Below are positions 45,932 to 57,940 of a DNA stretch of 64,000 nt, in pieces. A program made the position numbers and the translations under genes. Every line of letters begins with the position of its first letter. The first letter of the stretch is position 1. The DNA lies in assembly GCA_037349105.1 (NCBI GenBank), contig JAYJMM010000122.1:1550001-1614000 (forward strand), in the 5' to 3' direction. The notes under the pieces are model-generated. The model did no database searches and was not told the DNA's origin. It was given only the letters and a program-made list of their open reading frames with translations. The DNA comes from Limnomonas spitsbergensis. Taxonomy: Eukaryota; Chlorophyta; Chlorophyceae; Chlamydomonadales.

Positions 45932-46696
45932 TATCGAATTTTGATGATTTTTTGAATTTACCCAAGCATGACACTGGTGACGGTACCGGATTCATTGTGT
46001 CCTGATCAGGCCAGGGAGAGATCGGGAGTAGCCCAAAGGCTTTTGTCGAGCGTGTGAAGAACGTGGGAGAACCTAGGGTTAGCCACGGGATTCAGTGGAT
46101 TTCTTTTCTTCAGACTGTCTGGTTTGCATGCAGATGTTAGGAGACTTCTATGTTAGGGAACTTCCCATTTCTGAGTGTACATATTTTCCAATTTCGCTCT
46201 CAGTACCACCCCTAGTCCGGCTCCCCACGCATGCCCGAGGGGCTTAACGTGGGGGAGCGGGGGATGCACACAAAATCTTCAAATTGACAGCAATTGTTAA
46301 TTGCAATGGTAACTAGAGTTCTAAATGCAAAAGCCAATCAGTTCTAGTTGAGGAACCTTCCACAAATGAAGCCAGCTCTGGAGAAACGTTTCAAGATTTG
46401 CCAGAAAAATCCCAGGGCAGTGGCTGACGCTATTTTCATCTAGCTCCGTAATTGGCGAGGACCTTGGACTGATTCCGGATGGGGCTGCGGTCCCCAGGCG
46501 CCGTTGCGCTGGGGCCTCAGTCTTCAAGGTAACATCCTCCACAGCCGATCTTGCGGGCGAAAGCAACTACAGTAAGAAAGCTTTAATTTGGGTACATAAT
46601 GCAGCAAGGTACTCAACATAGCCAAATTCAACAGGAACATGCATAAGTGTGAACCCATTTAAAAGTGTGGACTAAAAACCGAACATGTGTCACAGT
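45932..46696. other. Region after element 2 with no recognised gene
   Basis: It holds one stray minisatellite unit (about 46,084-46,100), a GC inverted motif around 46,200-46,260 (ctccccacgc...gcgtgg-like) and a short 81-codon minus-strand ORF (46,321-46,566) that I do not recognise. Nothing further is supported. Confidence 0.4.
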
Positions 46697-46760
46697 ACAA
46701 TTAATTGATTTATACAATTAATTGATTTATACAATTAATTGATTTATACAATTAATTGAT
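46697..46760. repeat. 17-bp AT-rich tandem repeat
   Basis: Nearly four copies of 'acaattaattgatttat' start at 46,697, 46,714, 46,731 and 46,748. The next kilobase (46,760-47,750) shows no recognised coding sequence. Confidence 0.95.
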
Positions 46761-47757
46761 CTAAACTCATAGGATTATGATTGACACAAGGTGTAAATCA
46801 CAATCGAACATACGTTTAAATTCTCAGATCATCATGATCAGACAAGCGGAAAGGGAAGCAGGTCATGGGTTAAAACTGTCCCATCTCTGGGTATCCCATC
46901 CTTGCGGCGGCACCGGTAGTAGTCTGACCACACTGGGTCTGACATTATGACCCCAACAGGTATGGCAGCAGAGTACAAGCAGTCCTTCAACACCTAGCTG
47001 TCAGTAGAGGTAAGATATAGGCCGCAGTTTTAGAATAGAGCGGCGTATCACAATGCTAAACAACGAACATAGCTTCTTCCAACCATAAATGGTTACCAGG
47101 CAAGATCTATGATTTCTGGCCGTAATTAAGCCATAATTTCACTGACTAGGTAATTTTAGCACATGGCAGTGGCATTTTCCCCACCGCATTTGGAATTATC
47201 ACTGGAGTCTCAAGGTCAGAGTGGCGAGCATGACTCAAATTAGCACCATTACCCGTATGTACAGTTACACAGTACACATATCACTCCAAGGCATGTCCAT
47301 ATCTAATTTACTTTTTGATATAGCGTTTTATGTAGGTACAGCAGTTACGCACTTTTCACCGGCCGAAAATTGTGCTTAACACTACTACATATATCAACGA
47401 AGCAACTAATGTTTGAGCTGTATGCAAGATCAAGTCAGCACAAAGCAATAGGACATGAGGACAAGGAGGACAAAGAGTGCAACACATTAAACGAACGGGT
47501 TGCCTATCCCTTGCCCCCATTCTCAGTGGTACCGGAATCAAGGTTAATTTATGATGGTTGGGTGCAACAATAATTGTGGGTGCAACAGCGATTTTGGGTG
47601 CAACATCGCGATAAATTGCACCCTCCACCCTTTGCATTAATGTCAACACCATCTTCCTCATTAACAAGTTTGAATGTCTACCTTAGACAATTCTGCAGCT
47701 TCTGCCTAAGCTGCATGAAAATCTGACTAGAGAACTGCGAGATATTGCTGGAACCCC

Positions 47758-47942
47758 ACCAGGGGGCCCTGTAGCCGTGCTGGAACCCCCACCTGGGGGC
47801 CGTGTAGCCATGCTGGAACCCCCACCAGGGAGCCCTGTAGCCGTGCTGGAACCCCCACCTGGGGGCCCTGTAGCCATGCTGGAACCCCCACCAGGGAGCC
47901 ATGTAGCCGTGCTGGAACCCCCACCTTGGGGCCCTGTAGCCA
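47758..47942. repeat. 33-bp minisatellite with alternating subtypes
   Basis: About 5.5 copies of a 33-bp unit (gtagccgtgctggaaccccc..). Subtype A (cgtgctgg..acctgggggcc) and subtype B (catgctgg..accagggagcc) alternate, giving a 66-bp higher-order unit. The unit length is a multiple of three, so ORFs with 11-residue repeats (for example GFQHGYRAPWW on minus) appear. No other support for coding. Confidence 0.9.
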
Positions 47943-48816
47943 ATAAGGTTAAGTACACCGGATTTGAGGAGTCTGAAGTAGTACTATGCATGCGCGGAGT
48001 AGTATGCAGAAGCTCGCCCAATACGGTGTGCGCTGCGGTGTGCGTTGCATTCGGTTGGCGATTGATTCCTCACCGGACCATTCTGCACATGGGAGAAACC
48101 ATGGGTAGGGAAAAGTTTTAAGCAAAGGGCATGAAATAAAGCATGCATATGTACAGACACCCCCCCCAGCTCTGAGCTGTGACCATAAACCAGCTTTGAG
48201 CTAGACAATAGGCATGCTTAGCAGTCATGCAGGAGATTGCATTTATAACAGTCCTATCAGGAATTAGGAGTTAGTGTTTGCGCATATGTCTGCTAAAGAA
48301 ACAACACATCACGGTAGCTGTAACCTTTATGATCCTCAACCAAGTGTGAACAAGGAGTACGTACAACTAGGTGTGAACGCGCAAGTATGAGCACGTGTGT
48401 ACCACCAAGTGCATACAATATGTGTGAACATCCAGGGGCGTACCACCAGTGTGAACAAGCAGGTAGTAACCAGCAGGTATGAACACGCTGTTAGTGTCAG
48501 CATGAATGTACATCATAGCAGATTGCAATACACACCATACATATCTCTGAGAGAGTCAGCCAAAGACTGGAAGGCAAGAACAACATCGGCATTATAACTA
48601 GCATATAGAAGCTAAGAAAAGCCTAAACCGCTGATCCATCATGAGCCGCAACCTGGTACTGGTAAAGGGAGAGGGCATGCTTTTCACATTGATCAGTTGT
48701 CACCAACGGGGCAGAAGAGGATACAAGCTGATCATGCTCAATAACGCCTTCACCAGTGTCAATCCACATATGTCTAAGCTCCCACTTCTCAATTCTTTGT
48801 GCGGATAAAGCGTGAA

Positions 48817-50049
48817 CTAACGTGAATCATATTCAGCATGATCTACAGTTTCGTTTAACATATGTTGGTGCCAGAGCCGGTTGGGCACCAGCAACTGAGC
48901 CGGTGTTACAGGAATCTCAGCTTCCACGGGAGGGTTGCATGGTCCTAAGCAATCCTCAGAAATTCTGGAATCCTGCATCAGAAACCCAAATGTTTCTATT
49001 ATGGCTATATCACCATGTCGAGATGCATCACGCGCCATGCAAATCGGAGTTTGTAAGCCGATGGTTCTCTCACCACGCTCGTCCGACCTCCTAGACATCG
49101 TAAATGCCATAGCAGTTTGAATTGGACGATCAATTCTCTTCGTCTCACTTTCTATATGACAAGGAATTGGTCCCCATGCATCACTGATGGTGACCTCACC
49201 TTCGTTGTGCTCAAAACGACAGTGCTCTGAGTTGATCCCATAAATCCCTGGTGAATCTTGCGCTTGGTCACGGCTGACCCTATCTTCATCGGAATACAAC
49301 CTTGTCTTAACGACTTCAATTACTCTGCAAGAGTCATTGGAGTGGGACTCGAAGCAAGGGTTCCAATAAGCATTATCCGGCCAGACAAATGGAGTGTTAG
49401 CGGGAGGGCTATAGCCCACGGGGTGTAACATTATTGAGCCGGGTCCATCCCGTGAATCCTCGTACCTATCATTATCATCAGCATTGGACATGAACCACAA
49501 ACCTGATGAATGCATGATACAACTTGCGTGCTCTAGCTCCTCATGTGCCTTAACCTCAGAAGGCATATATGCATGGTTGTTCATGGGATCATCAACTATC
49601 ACCTCAAGTGCCATGTTGGTGGGAGCCAGATCTACGACTATGTTCTTCATGCGCGTGTGTGCAATGTTGAGCATGGGTGCCTCACACTTTGGCTCCTCAA
49701 GCGCCGTAATAACTGGAGTCAAATCTGCATGGATCTGCATGGCAGTTTCGATTCCTGCTTCCTCATAATGCGACGTGACAACGGGAGTCAGATGTACACG
49801 GTTGTGCATGGCAGAAAGATTGCAGAGCGCGTACATGTACCGGTCAGCACCTTCCTGCCCCTCTTCCTTGTGCAAAGCAAGCACAACTTCAACTTGTGCC
49901 TTGATATGCGCTCTTTTCTATTCCTTTATCCTAATTTGCTCCTCTAAATCCTGAATATACTTGACCCGGTCAGCCATCCAACTGTAATGTTCATCTTTTG
50001 GTCTGAAAGCCATGAAACCAGTCCTGACTGTTGACATGAAAGGTTCCAT
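48817..50049 (-). pseudogene. Unrecognised acidic ORF with one internal stop
   Basis: Reading from the ATG at 50,049 gives MEPFMSTVRTGFMAFRPKDE, and the frame runs to 48,817 with a single in-frame TAG at 49,918-49,920. The 355-codon remainder (from MLALHKEEGQEG) is rich in His, Asp and Glu, without transmembrane or zinc-binding patterns that I can name. The part before the stop looks like a coiled coil (RVKYIQDLEEQIRIKE). The setting among retroelements suggests a Gag-like or orphan element ORF, but this is a guess. Confidence 0.4.
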
Positions 50050-50980
50050 AATACTGAAGATGACTCCTTTGATCGGCCAAGTGGTCGACCGACGATTTCT
50101 GACACCTAATTAAGTCGACTCTGAGAGTCGACCTGTTTACAGACATCTGGAGGTGCGACCAGTCGGACTATTTCTTTCTTAGAAAAGTGCTGTGACTTCA
50201 GGAATATGACAGATTCCTGATCGTTGCTGTTGAGACTCGAATTCCCAGCTGTAAACCTGGGAATCAGTCGATGCATTTAAGATAAGTATCCCCTGGACTA
50301 CTTACCTGACTATTCTCTACTGTTGACAAGATTGCCTGATGGGTCGACCCTTCCGAAGGTGACTGTAGCAGCAGTCGAAGATGTAGTACACTGATGACAG
50401 GGTACGATGATCTTCAGTGGGAAGTCGCTTGTAGGCGATCTTCAGATGGGGAGACTCGCTTGATGATCTATCAGGGAGTCGACTTGGAGCCTCTGGACTG
50501 GCTGTTGATGAAGAGTTGATGAAGTTGGTGGTGGTAAACCAGCTGGAAGGCCGGAGAATGCATGATAAAGGCCGAAATATCAAGAGTAGACCTTCAAGGC
50601 TAAGCAGTGTTTGTGCTTGCTTAGACTGAAAGGGATCGAACAGTTTTAGTGCTTGTTCTGTTTGGTGGTTCGATACTCGAGCAGTGTTTGTGCTTGCTCA
50701 AGTAAAGTGAGCAGTGTTTGTGCTTGCTCGATGAGGAGTGACTATGCAACTTCAGATTAAAGGGTGATTACGAAATCAGGGCTTCAAGTAAGAAAGAAAT
50801 AGTGGCTGCATACACTTCAGCAGTCACTAAAGAGGAGCAAAAAGTGTGAAACACACACTTCTCTTGTTCAACAGAGAATACACACAAGTGTAGCTGCAAC
50901 AGCAGCACTATACACAGAGTTCGACTACAGGAATCCATAACAAGGAACTGATAATTCAGTCAGACGCGCGGTGCGCTACA
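50050..50980. other. Non-coding region with short repeats, possible LINE 3' UTR
   Basis: It contains three copies of 'gcagtgtttgtgcttgct' (about 50,607, 50,679 and 50,709). Several GTCGAC-centred words cluster at 50,080-50,150 and 50,340-50,490. No recognised gene. It lies directly 3' (minus strand) of the LINE ORF and may include its 3' UTR. I could not find a definite tail. Confidence 0.4.
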
Positions 50981-52330
50981 TCAGCATGACACCGTTACCA
51001 TGAGGCACAGAAAGAAAGAAGCAACTTCCTCACGGTGGTTTTCTCTTATGGGTGTGCTTTTTTGGCCTAGTGACAGGCTTTGTGGCGGAAAATATTCGAG
51101 TATGCGCCTGGTTTGCACTATGCTATGCAAGAGTTTTTTCGAATGGACATGCATTTTCTGGGCGCATTCATTTTTAGCATGGAATGCGGTGATCCCAAGA
51201 GACATCATGGCTTGAATTGTGTGCTTACCGTACTGCCACGAGGTTTTGGTGCTTCGATGCCTTTGGGGGTTCGTTTTGAGGCCTTCTATTATATTTTGGG
51301 GGTTCGCTTTGGGGGTTCGCTGAAGCCTTCAATGTATTCCGGTGATATGACTTTGGGTGTTGATTTTCACAGCATGCTTGGAGACGCGAGGGACGGCCCG
51401 CCCTGCCTAGAGCTGGCCGGAGCTGCATGCAGCGGGTTGCGAGCTAGTTCTGCTGCTCGAGCCGCGCGTCGATCATCCTGTTGTTGTCGAACTTCTGGGA
51501 CAAGTCTAATAGTCTGATTAACTTACGCTACGTTCTCCAACTGCTACCCTCCTAACTCCAAAGAAGCTCAGCATCCTCAGTTTCTTCCGGCTATCGGATG
51601 TTGTTGCTGTACCGTACGCTGGGGGTGGTCGCGGTGGAGGGGTGGTGCCCTCCATAGTGAAGACTCCGTTTTTAGACGGCGCAGGAGAGTGCCGGCAGTT
51701 TGTCACTGAAACGCCACACTTGGGTTGAAAATGCGTGGTGATTTAATTTTGGGGGTTCGCGCGGACCCATAATATCGAAGGTGCTACTATTGGGGGTTGC
51801 TTCCCCCAATGTCGAAGCACCAAAACCTCGTGGCAGTACGGTATTGTAAATAGTGCCCGATGTGCCAATCAAGATTGGAATAATTTTTATGTTGTTTCGC
51901 TGGTGTCCGTTCAAGATCAATAGCTCCACAAGGTCAGTGTGCTGGTTTAAGCAAGCTTTTAATTGGTCCCCATGCGCGGTGTCTCTGCAATACTTGAATT
52001 CCCCAATGCGGACTACAACGTCCTTCTTTTGTCCTGTCGTTTGCATCAACAACATGTCAGGCTGCATTTTCGTTTCATTTGGATGGCTCCAAGTGTTGGT
52101 GCCGCAGCGTGGGGGATTAAGTATGGGGGGACTTTATTCATCAGCATGGCTGGTGCTTCAGCTCTCTCACACTTCTCGGCCGTCCCCAGGTCAGCCATGA
52201 CGATGTCCCCTCCCATGCTGCCTTTCGATACAGCCCTCAGCAAATCCTTCCTGTGCCATGGTGGCGCTCTATGTACATCTTTTGCATGTCGGGGTGCCTG
52301 CATGCGCCTGTGATATGGCCTGCACTGTCA
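50981..52330 (-). pseudogene. LINE: CCHC knuckle and restriction-like endonuclease, split by a MITE
   Basis: Just past a frame change near 52,330 the strand reads KCPLCGEHDSAGHITGACRH then ERHHGTG, the CCHC motif preceding RLE domains. The PD-(D/E)XK core follows: MQPDMLLM, then RIGEFKYCRDT, then ILIGTSGTIYN. The frame is interrupted by the insertion at 51,226-51,843 and resumes with KHTIQAMMSLGITAF and SIVQTRRILE. Such RLEs cut target DNA in R2-like elements. Having it together with APE defines the dual-endonuclease clade. Confidence 0.85.
51226..51843. mobile_element. 614-bp TA-flanked MITE inside the LINE RLE
   Basis: The perfect 32-bp inverted termini (51,226-51,257 and 51,812-51,843) include the flanking TA, so the element proper is CCGTACTGCC... 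at 51,228 to 51,841. A TA dinucleotide on each side is the target duplication expected of mariner/Tc1-type elements. The interior has several 'tgggggttcg' words and no transposase, so it is probably non-autonomous. Confidence 0.9.
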
Positions 52331-54297
52331 TGCTCTCCACACAAGGGGCATTTGTCCGTGGTACTTAACTACTTTTGCCCCATTTGAAAGCCACCTTGTT
52401 ATTCCAAAGGCATCCATGTCGCCATCGAAGAGCTGTTTTCTTCTCGGCCAGAGTGACTCCCGGGTGGTTGGAAAAATGTTGCTGAGGGCCCCATCAGCAA
52501 TCGCGTGCAACCGTTGCCACCCTTGAAAGTATACGCTATCGATGTTGGATCGGCCCAGCTTTTGGCGCTCGTGAATGTGTGTCTTCAGGGCACCCTTCAG
52601 ATCTTCTAATCCTTGCGGCTCTCCCTGGCCAGGGTCTTCTTCGTTAGGTTTTGTGAAAAGCCAGAAAGAGCCGTACTGCGAAGGTTCGGAGCTCACAGGT
52701 ACAGTCAGATCGCATTCTCCCCTTTGAGTGGCCGCCCGTTTAGCTACCCCGTCGGCTTTCTCGTTTCCGATATCTCCGTTATGGGCTTTCACCTTATGGA
52801 ATTCGACTATTTCCCCTTGGGACGCCATGAGCTGGAGTTGGCCCACGATATGCTGGAGGAGGTCTCTGTGCTTGTGGTAGGTGAGAGACATGGGGGATCG
52901 GATAGCTTTCCAGATTTGGTACAAGGCGGTGGCGCTGTCAACAGCTATTTTTGTCTGTTCTTTCACAGGGCTCCATAGATCCCTGCCAGCTCGGCTCTGT
53001 TTATGGTGTTTGTGGGACCTTCTCCAGCCGGGTTAATGGTGGTGTCTTGTTGATCGGCGGTGGCGCTCGGGATGTGGAGTCCAACGCCAGTTAGCTGAGC
53101 TTTCCTGCCATCTTTAAGGCTGATTTCAATGCAACTGCCATCAGTGTAGGCTATCTCCCTCCAATTGTGCTTCAACGCGCTGTTTTCTTGGAACAACTCT
53201 AGGCAATTGCATGCGTCCATTGGGTCTGCCTTTGTTGCTCTAGGGATGTCTGTGTGCCTTGGAGATTGTTGGAAGGAGCGTGATCCTATCATGGACTGGG
53301 CATGGTTCTGCTCTCCTTGATCCACTCCCACCCTATCCCCACATGGGGGAGGAAGTCGGGTCCATGTTGTGGTTAGCAGGGGGTTGGCCCTGGCTTGCGG
53401 GTGTTTATCTACATGTGCGAGGGTTGTGCGGAGCATTCTGATGAGGTCATCCTGTTTCCACCGGATTTGCTGGGACTGGGCTTCTTTGTTCCACACAACG
53501 ATTATGTCCATGTGGCATTCGTGCATGGGTGGTGGGGTTGCTCCTTGCGTCCAACTCTCCTCTTTCCACAAGGGGAAGGGGGAGCTTCTGGTGCTGGCTA
53601 TTCTTGTACAGTATTGCGGATATTTGTCCAACCACTTCTGGTATGGGGGTTTGCCTGACGACTTCATCCCCCTGGGCAGGTACAAGACAGTAGCTGTCGG
53701 TTACCTGGTCATATCTGCAGACCATACTGCCCATCGGACTGCTTTCTCGAGGGATGGTTCGTCCCGGTTTGGGAAGGCATGTGAATACCCTGTCCACCTG
53801 TGTTGGAAGGCATTTGTTTGTGCTTGGAAGGCCTGGTCCCTCGGGTATTCACTGCAATAGGTGGTGGCGTGATCTCTGACCTGGAGGGGGCTAGAGAACC
53901 GTTCCTTGGAGACGCTAAAGTGCGAGTCTATGAAAGCTCTGAACTGTGCTATGCTATGAATGCTAAAATTGTCCTGCATTTGTTTGGTCTGTGCTTTTGT
54001 TCCTTCCTTGTGTCTGATGATCAGATCAACCACTTCCTCTTCAAAGGAGGAGGGGGGCGGCATCATTTTAGCATGCATACTTTCATCTGCAGCCTGTTCA
54101 TACAATCTTCTGAGGGTGACGAGTCTGTCTTTGGGAATTGTCCCGACGCACCGGCCGTTCCCCTTGTACACGCATGCCATCTCTGTAGTCGTGATTTGGG
54201 TGGTACTCTTAGGGTTCCACGTCTCAATCTCTCTCACTTCGATTTTACACTCTCCCGTCGGAGCATGGATGTCCAGTTGCGGGTTAATTAGCTCCAT
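52328..54297 (-). pseudogene. LINE: spacer and RNase H
   Basis: The 54,297-53,701 segment is unrecognised. RNase H starts in the 53,685-52,963 frame (IAYTDGSCIE, NRAELAGIYGAL) and continues in 52,966-52,328 (IAVDSATALYQIW, FHKVKAHNGDIGNEKAD). The D-E-D-D acidic set is recognisable. RNase H removes template RNA during reverse transcription. Confidence 0.85.
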
Positions 54298-54813
54298 ATC
54301 GAATGTTATAATTTCCTGGATATTGTCTCCCAGAGTGGTATCCCAATTGCTGTGATTTTGGTGAAACCCTTGGCCTATCTAGCATGGTGCCTTCGGAGGT
54401 CCTCGCTGGTGGCTGGTCGTGGTTTTCAGAGATCCATTGCCGTAGAAGGGCGGCTGTGTTTTCTTCGGTAAGGAGCATCTCTTCAGGTTCCCAGCTAGGC
54501 TTCCATGTGACTTTAACCAGCCCCTCCACCTGTGTGGTGCTAGTTGCATGTGTGCACGCCGGGCATGTCCATTTGTCTTGGCTGGGTCTCCAGTCCACTG
54601 GTTGGCCTAGGCATTGGACATGATAGTACTTGTAGCATATGTCGCACGTGATGATGTCATCATAGCATCCCGATGCGTCATCGTACTGCAGGCTGTGTTC
54701 CAGCAACCTTCGCATGCTGCAACACCTGCCCAGTCATGGGCATGCAGGTCTTGACCAAGCCCTAAGGTCTTTCGGCAACAAGCCTCTATTTTCTCTGGTG
54801 TGTACCCTGCCAT
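54284..54813 (-). pseudogene. LINE: PHD-type zinc finger
   Basis: The 54,715-54,284 frame reads CDICYKYYHVQCLG, then WTCPACTH, the second half of a Cys4-His-Cys3 PHD finger. The first Cys pair lies just upstream in another frame (ACEGCWNTAC). PHD fingers read histone tails and, in LINEs, might guide integration to chromatin marks (inference). Confidence 0.75.
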
Positions 54814-54835
54814 GCTATGGGATGGGATGGCCCAT

Positions 54836-56101
54836 TCATCGATTATTGCTTGGGTGCCAGGTGACTTGATATTGAATTTGCTTGATTCTGTCTTTCCCTT
54901 TTTGGTGGCGTCCTTTGCTTGGCTCTGTGACCATCCTCCAGCCTGTGATGGCTGCTACTTGGTTGGTGTGCCCGTACATCTCCTGTATGACTGTTGCCGC
55001 CCTTTCTCCTTCTGATATTTTGCTTTTGGCAAATGCAAAAATGCCCTCTGCCTCCTTCCTTTTGTAGTCATGTCTGATACATAGGCATGTTCCTGTTGTC
55101 TGGCACTTTCTGCGTGGGGCCGCAATCTCTTTCCGTAGGCTTGAAGTTGACGAGCATCCTTGTCTTTTCTTGTCTCTGTGGAGGGTAGGGTCCTTGCGCC
55201 AGTGTTGTTTCTTCTTGTTGCCTTGCTGTCCGGTCAGGTTTGCTCTGCCCTCTTGATGCTGGGTGGGGTCTGGGATATCAGCGAGGTCTCCCGGTCTCTC
55301 TGTTTCTGTTGCTGTTGGAATGCCAATGTCCTTGGTATTCAGGTACTGGGTGATCAATGTCTGGTCAGGGTGAAGGGAAGCCTGGAACATGGTTCCTGTC
55401 GGCATGGGGTTTCTTGCTATAGCAGTGATGTACATGTTTCCCTCGTGTATCTCTGGTTGATCCATTGGGAGGCTCAACGACGTGTTTTTTTTTCGTGTCA
55501 TGTCTCTTAGATCTCTGTCTGCACCCGGACGGTTGTTTGCCATGACTGAGAGTCTGTTTTAAGCTATGATGTGCTTGTTATTGACATTTCTCCCGTATCT
55601 GTTTCTCAAGCCTCTCCCATTCATCAAATGCTTGCCTCCTTGTTCTGTCAGGTCTGCTAGGTGAGTGGTTCCCAAGTGGAACAGAGGTTGAAGCAAGGTG
55701 TACGCATTAAGGGGGTCTCTGGCGGGGAGGGTAGCAGTGGCAGGGATAAGCTGTTCTAGCGCTTGGGCGAGTTCCGGGGTATGTGCAGTGAATTGTTGCA
55801 CATTGCTTTTCATGATGATCAGGTTGTTATCTGTGATATGGGACAGTTGTCTGAGCCGCATGCAATGTTTCGCCTGTTGGGTGTCTTTAAACCCTGCGGG
55901 GCACCCGCACATGTATTGGAGCTGCTTTTCCATGAGACTTCGAGTGACTGTGCCCATGCGCCCTTCATCGCGTAGGGATGTGATGAGAAGTTGTGTTTTC
56001 TTCTTTGCGTATTCTGTCGCCAGGGATGCACACCCCAGCCCAAAGGGCGCGACATCTCCACAGTCCGTACGCCTTCTTGACGGCTGTGGCCATGGTGCTG
56101 T
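54836..56101 (-). pseudogene. LINE: linker segment after RT
   Basis: Open pieces at 55,957-55,559 (CGCPAGFKDTQQAKHCMRL) and 55,543-54,836 (basic, AKSKISEGERAATVIQEMYG) connect RT to the PHD finger. No recognised domain. At least three frame changes occur. Confidence 0.6.
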
Positions 56102-57866
56102 CTAGAATCTTTGCCTTGCCTTCTTTATCAAGTTTTGGTGCTGGAACTTCCAGTCTAGTGTCATCATGAGCTCTGCACCGAGGTATCTGAAGGGATCTAT
56201 ATGGGGAAGGTGTTGCACGTATTGTCCTTGGACCATTATCTGATTTTCTAGTTGTCTGTTTACTTGCACCAGAGCATCCTTGTTCCCATATAGTCCTGTG
56301 CGGATGTTTTGATAAAGGACACCTGATACTAGAGTTTTCCCAGTGTGGACCTTCATTTTCGCGAAGTCGGAGTAGAGACTAAGTTTCTCTGCTTGTACGT
56401 GCAGGTCCGATAGTTTACTAGTCAGCATTGACAAGTCGTCTGCGAATGCTGCATTGCTGAGAGAGTGCTCCATGAGATCGTTAATGTCATCTATGCATCC
56501 AAACATGTAGCCCCTGGCCCCAACTTGGGCCACGCCCCATGGGGATCTTTTCAGTGAGCTCTGTGCCCCATCGGACCTGGGTTGTTGCCCCTATGTAAAG
56601 GTCTTTAACTGCATCCACCGCATCTGTAGGGAACCCTAAGTCGTACATGATCATAAGGAGAATGTCGTGATCCATCATATTAAAGGCTGAGGAGAAGTCG
56701 ACTTGTAGATTACTGGTAAAGATATTCTGGCCAGTGTGTCGCGCATCTTCGAGCGCCATGACTAGCATCTGAAGTTGGTCCATGGTGCTGGCTTTTGTCT
56801 TGAACCCCTTTGGGGTAGAGCTTAGAAGCAATTGTTTTTCAGCGTAGTCGGACATAGCCCTTGTTTGAAGCCTCGTCCAGAGTTTGCATAGGGCATTTAG
56901 CATCCCGATAGGCCTCTTCTTGTCTACCAAGATTTCGTCCGGCCCCTTCTCTAGCAGTTGTGTGGTGCTTTGCTTCCATTTGTCTGGGGTCACGCCGGTT
57001 GCCCACATGATGATCATGAGCATGTGCATGCACTCCTTGAACTCGAGGGTCATCATTTTTAGGAGTTCATTTACGATCCCATCTGGTCCCGGTGCTTTCC
57101 CATCACTTAAAGTGTGTAGGCATTCTTCAAACACTGAGGATTGCTGGATTGTTCTGTGCAGCCACGTTCGGTTTGGGAGACGGGGTGCCAGCGTTTCCAA
57201 GGTAAATTTATCGGGGCCCTTTGTCCAGGGGTACTGCCGAGTAACCTCATGTGGGTGGTATTTTCCACTCTTGGGGGCACATGGGGTCAGCGATTTGGTG
57301 AAACGTTTCTCCACAATCCTGATCATCTTCTTGGGGTCGTCAGTGATTTGATCTGTGGCCGGGTCCACCAGGGCTTTGTAGTTGGTTCCGGAGGCTGGCT
57401 TCTTGAAAATATTCCTGTTTGCCATCTTCGGTTTTTTGTTAATGAGGTCTCTCGTAGCTTTGATCGCTTGGTCAAGATTTTGCTTGTCCTGTCCCTTGTC
57501 GATGGCCCGGATCTCGGACCTACTGCCACTGATGACTTGTGAGAGGATCTGCCCACTATTCATGCCCACATTTGTCTCCAAGGTTGCGGCTTCGTTAAGT
57601 CTCATCTCCATACCGCTGGGAAGATTAGTTTGGTTAGCTATGATCTCTTGCATCCCTGTAGTTGTGTCGATAGCAGTATTGCGAACTTCATTTCTAATCT
57701 GGTGACAGGTATGGAAGTGCTTGCATAGCATTACTCTTTTTCGGGACAGAACCCGTGGGCGGAGGTGGATGCCAGAGGGGTTAGTGTTTGTGCACTCGCA
57801 TGTCTGTAAGGCGATCGCTTGTGTCTTCTGTAGAGCACTCAACAGTTGTTCACTTAGCTCATTCAC
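56102..57866 (-). pseudogene. LINE: reverse transcriptase
   Basis: Two overlapping frames. The first (57,866-56,487) has APGPDGIVNELLKM, RPIGMLNALCKLWTRLQ, TPKGFKTKASTMDQLQ and motif A QVDFSSAFNMMDHD. The second (56,533-56,102) has the catalytic AFADDLSML (motif C, FADD) and YLGAELMM of the thumb. The frames join in the GxxQG region (motif B), where a frameshift falls. The catalytic Asp residues are present. Confidence 0.9.
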
Positions 57867-57940
57867 TTGTACCGCCGCATTTTGTCCCTGAATAATAGGC
57901 AGGCGATTGCTTGTCTTCCCGTCTTCGGACTCTATATATC

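Noticed and set aside
27100..49920. Reassigned TAG codon in this organism
   Set aside because: TAG interrupts the PARP exon, the element 2 ORF and the 50-kb ORF, but the positions correspond to different residues (Trp-like, Lys, unknown), and two of the three lie in decaying elements. Mutation is simpler.
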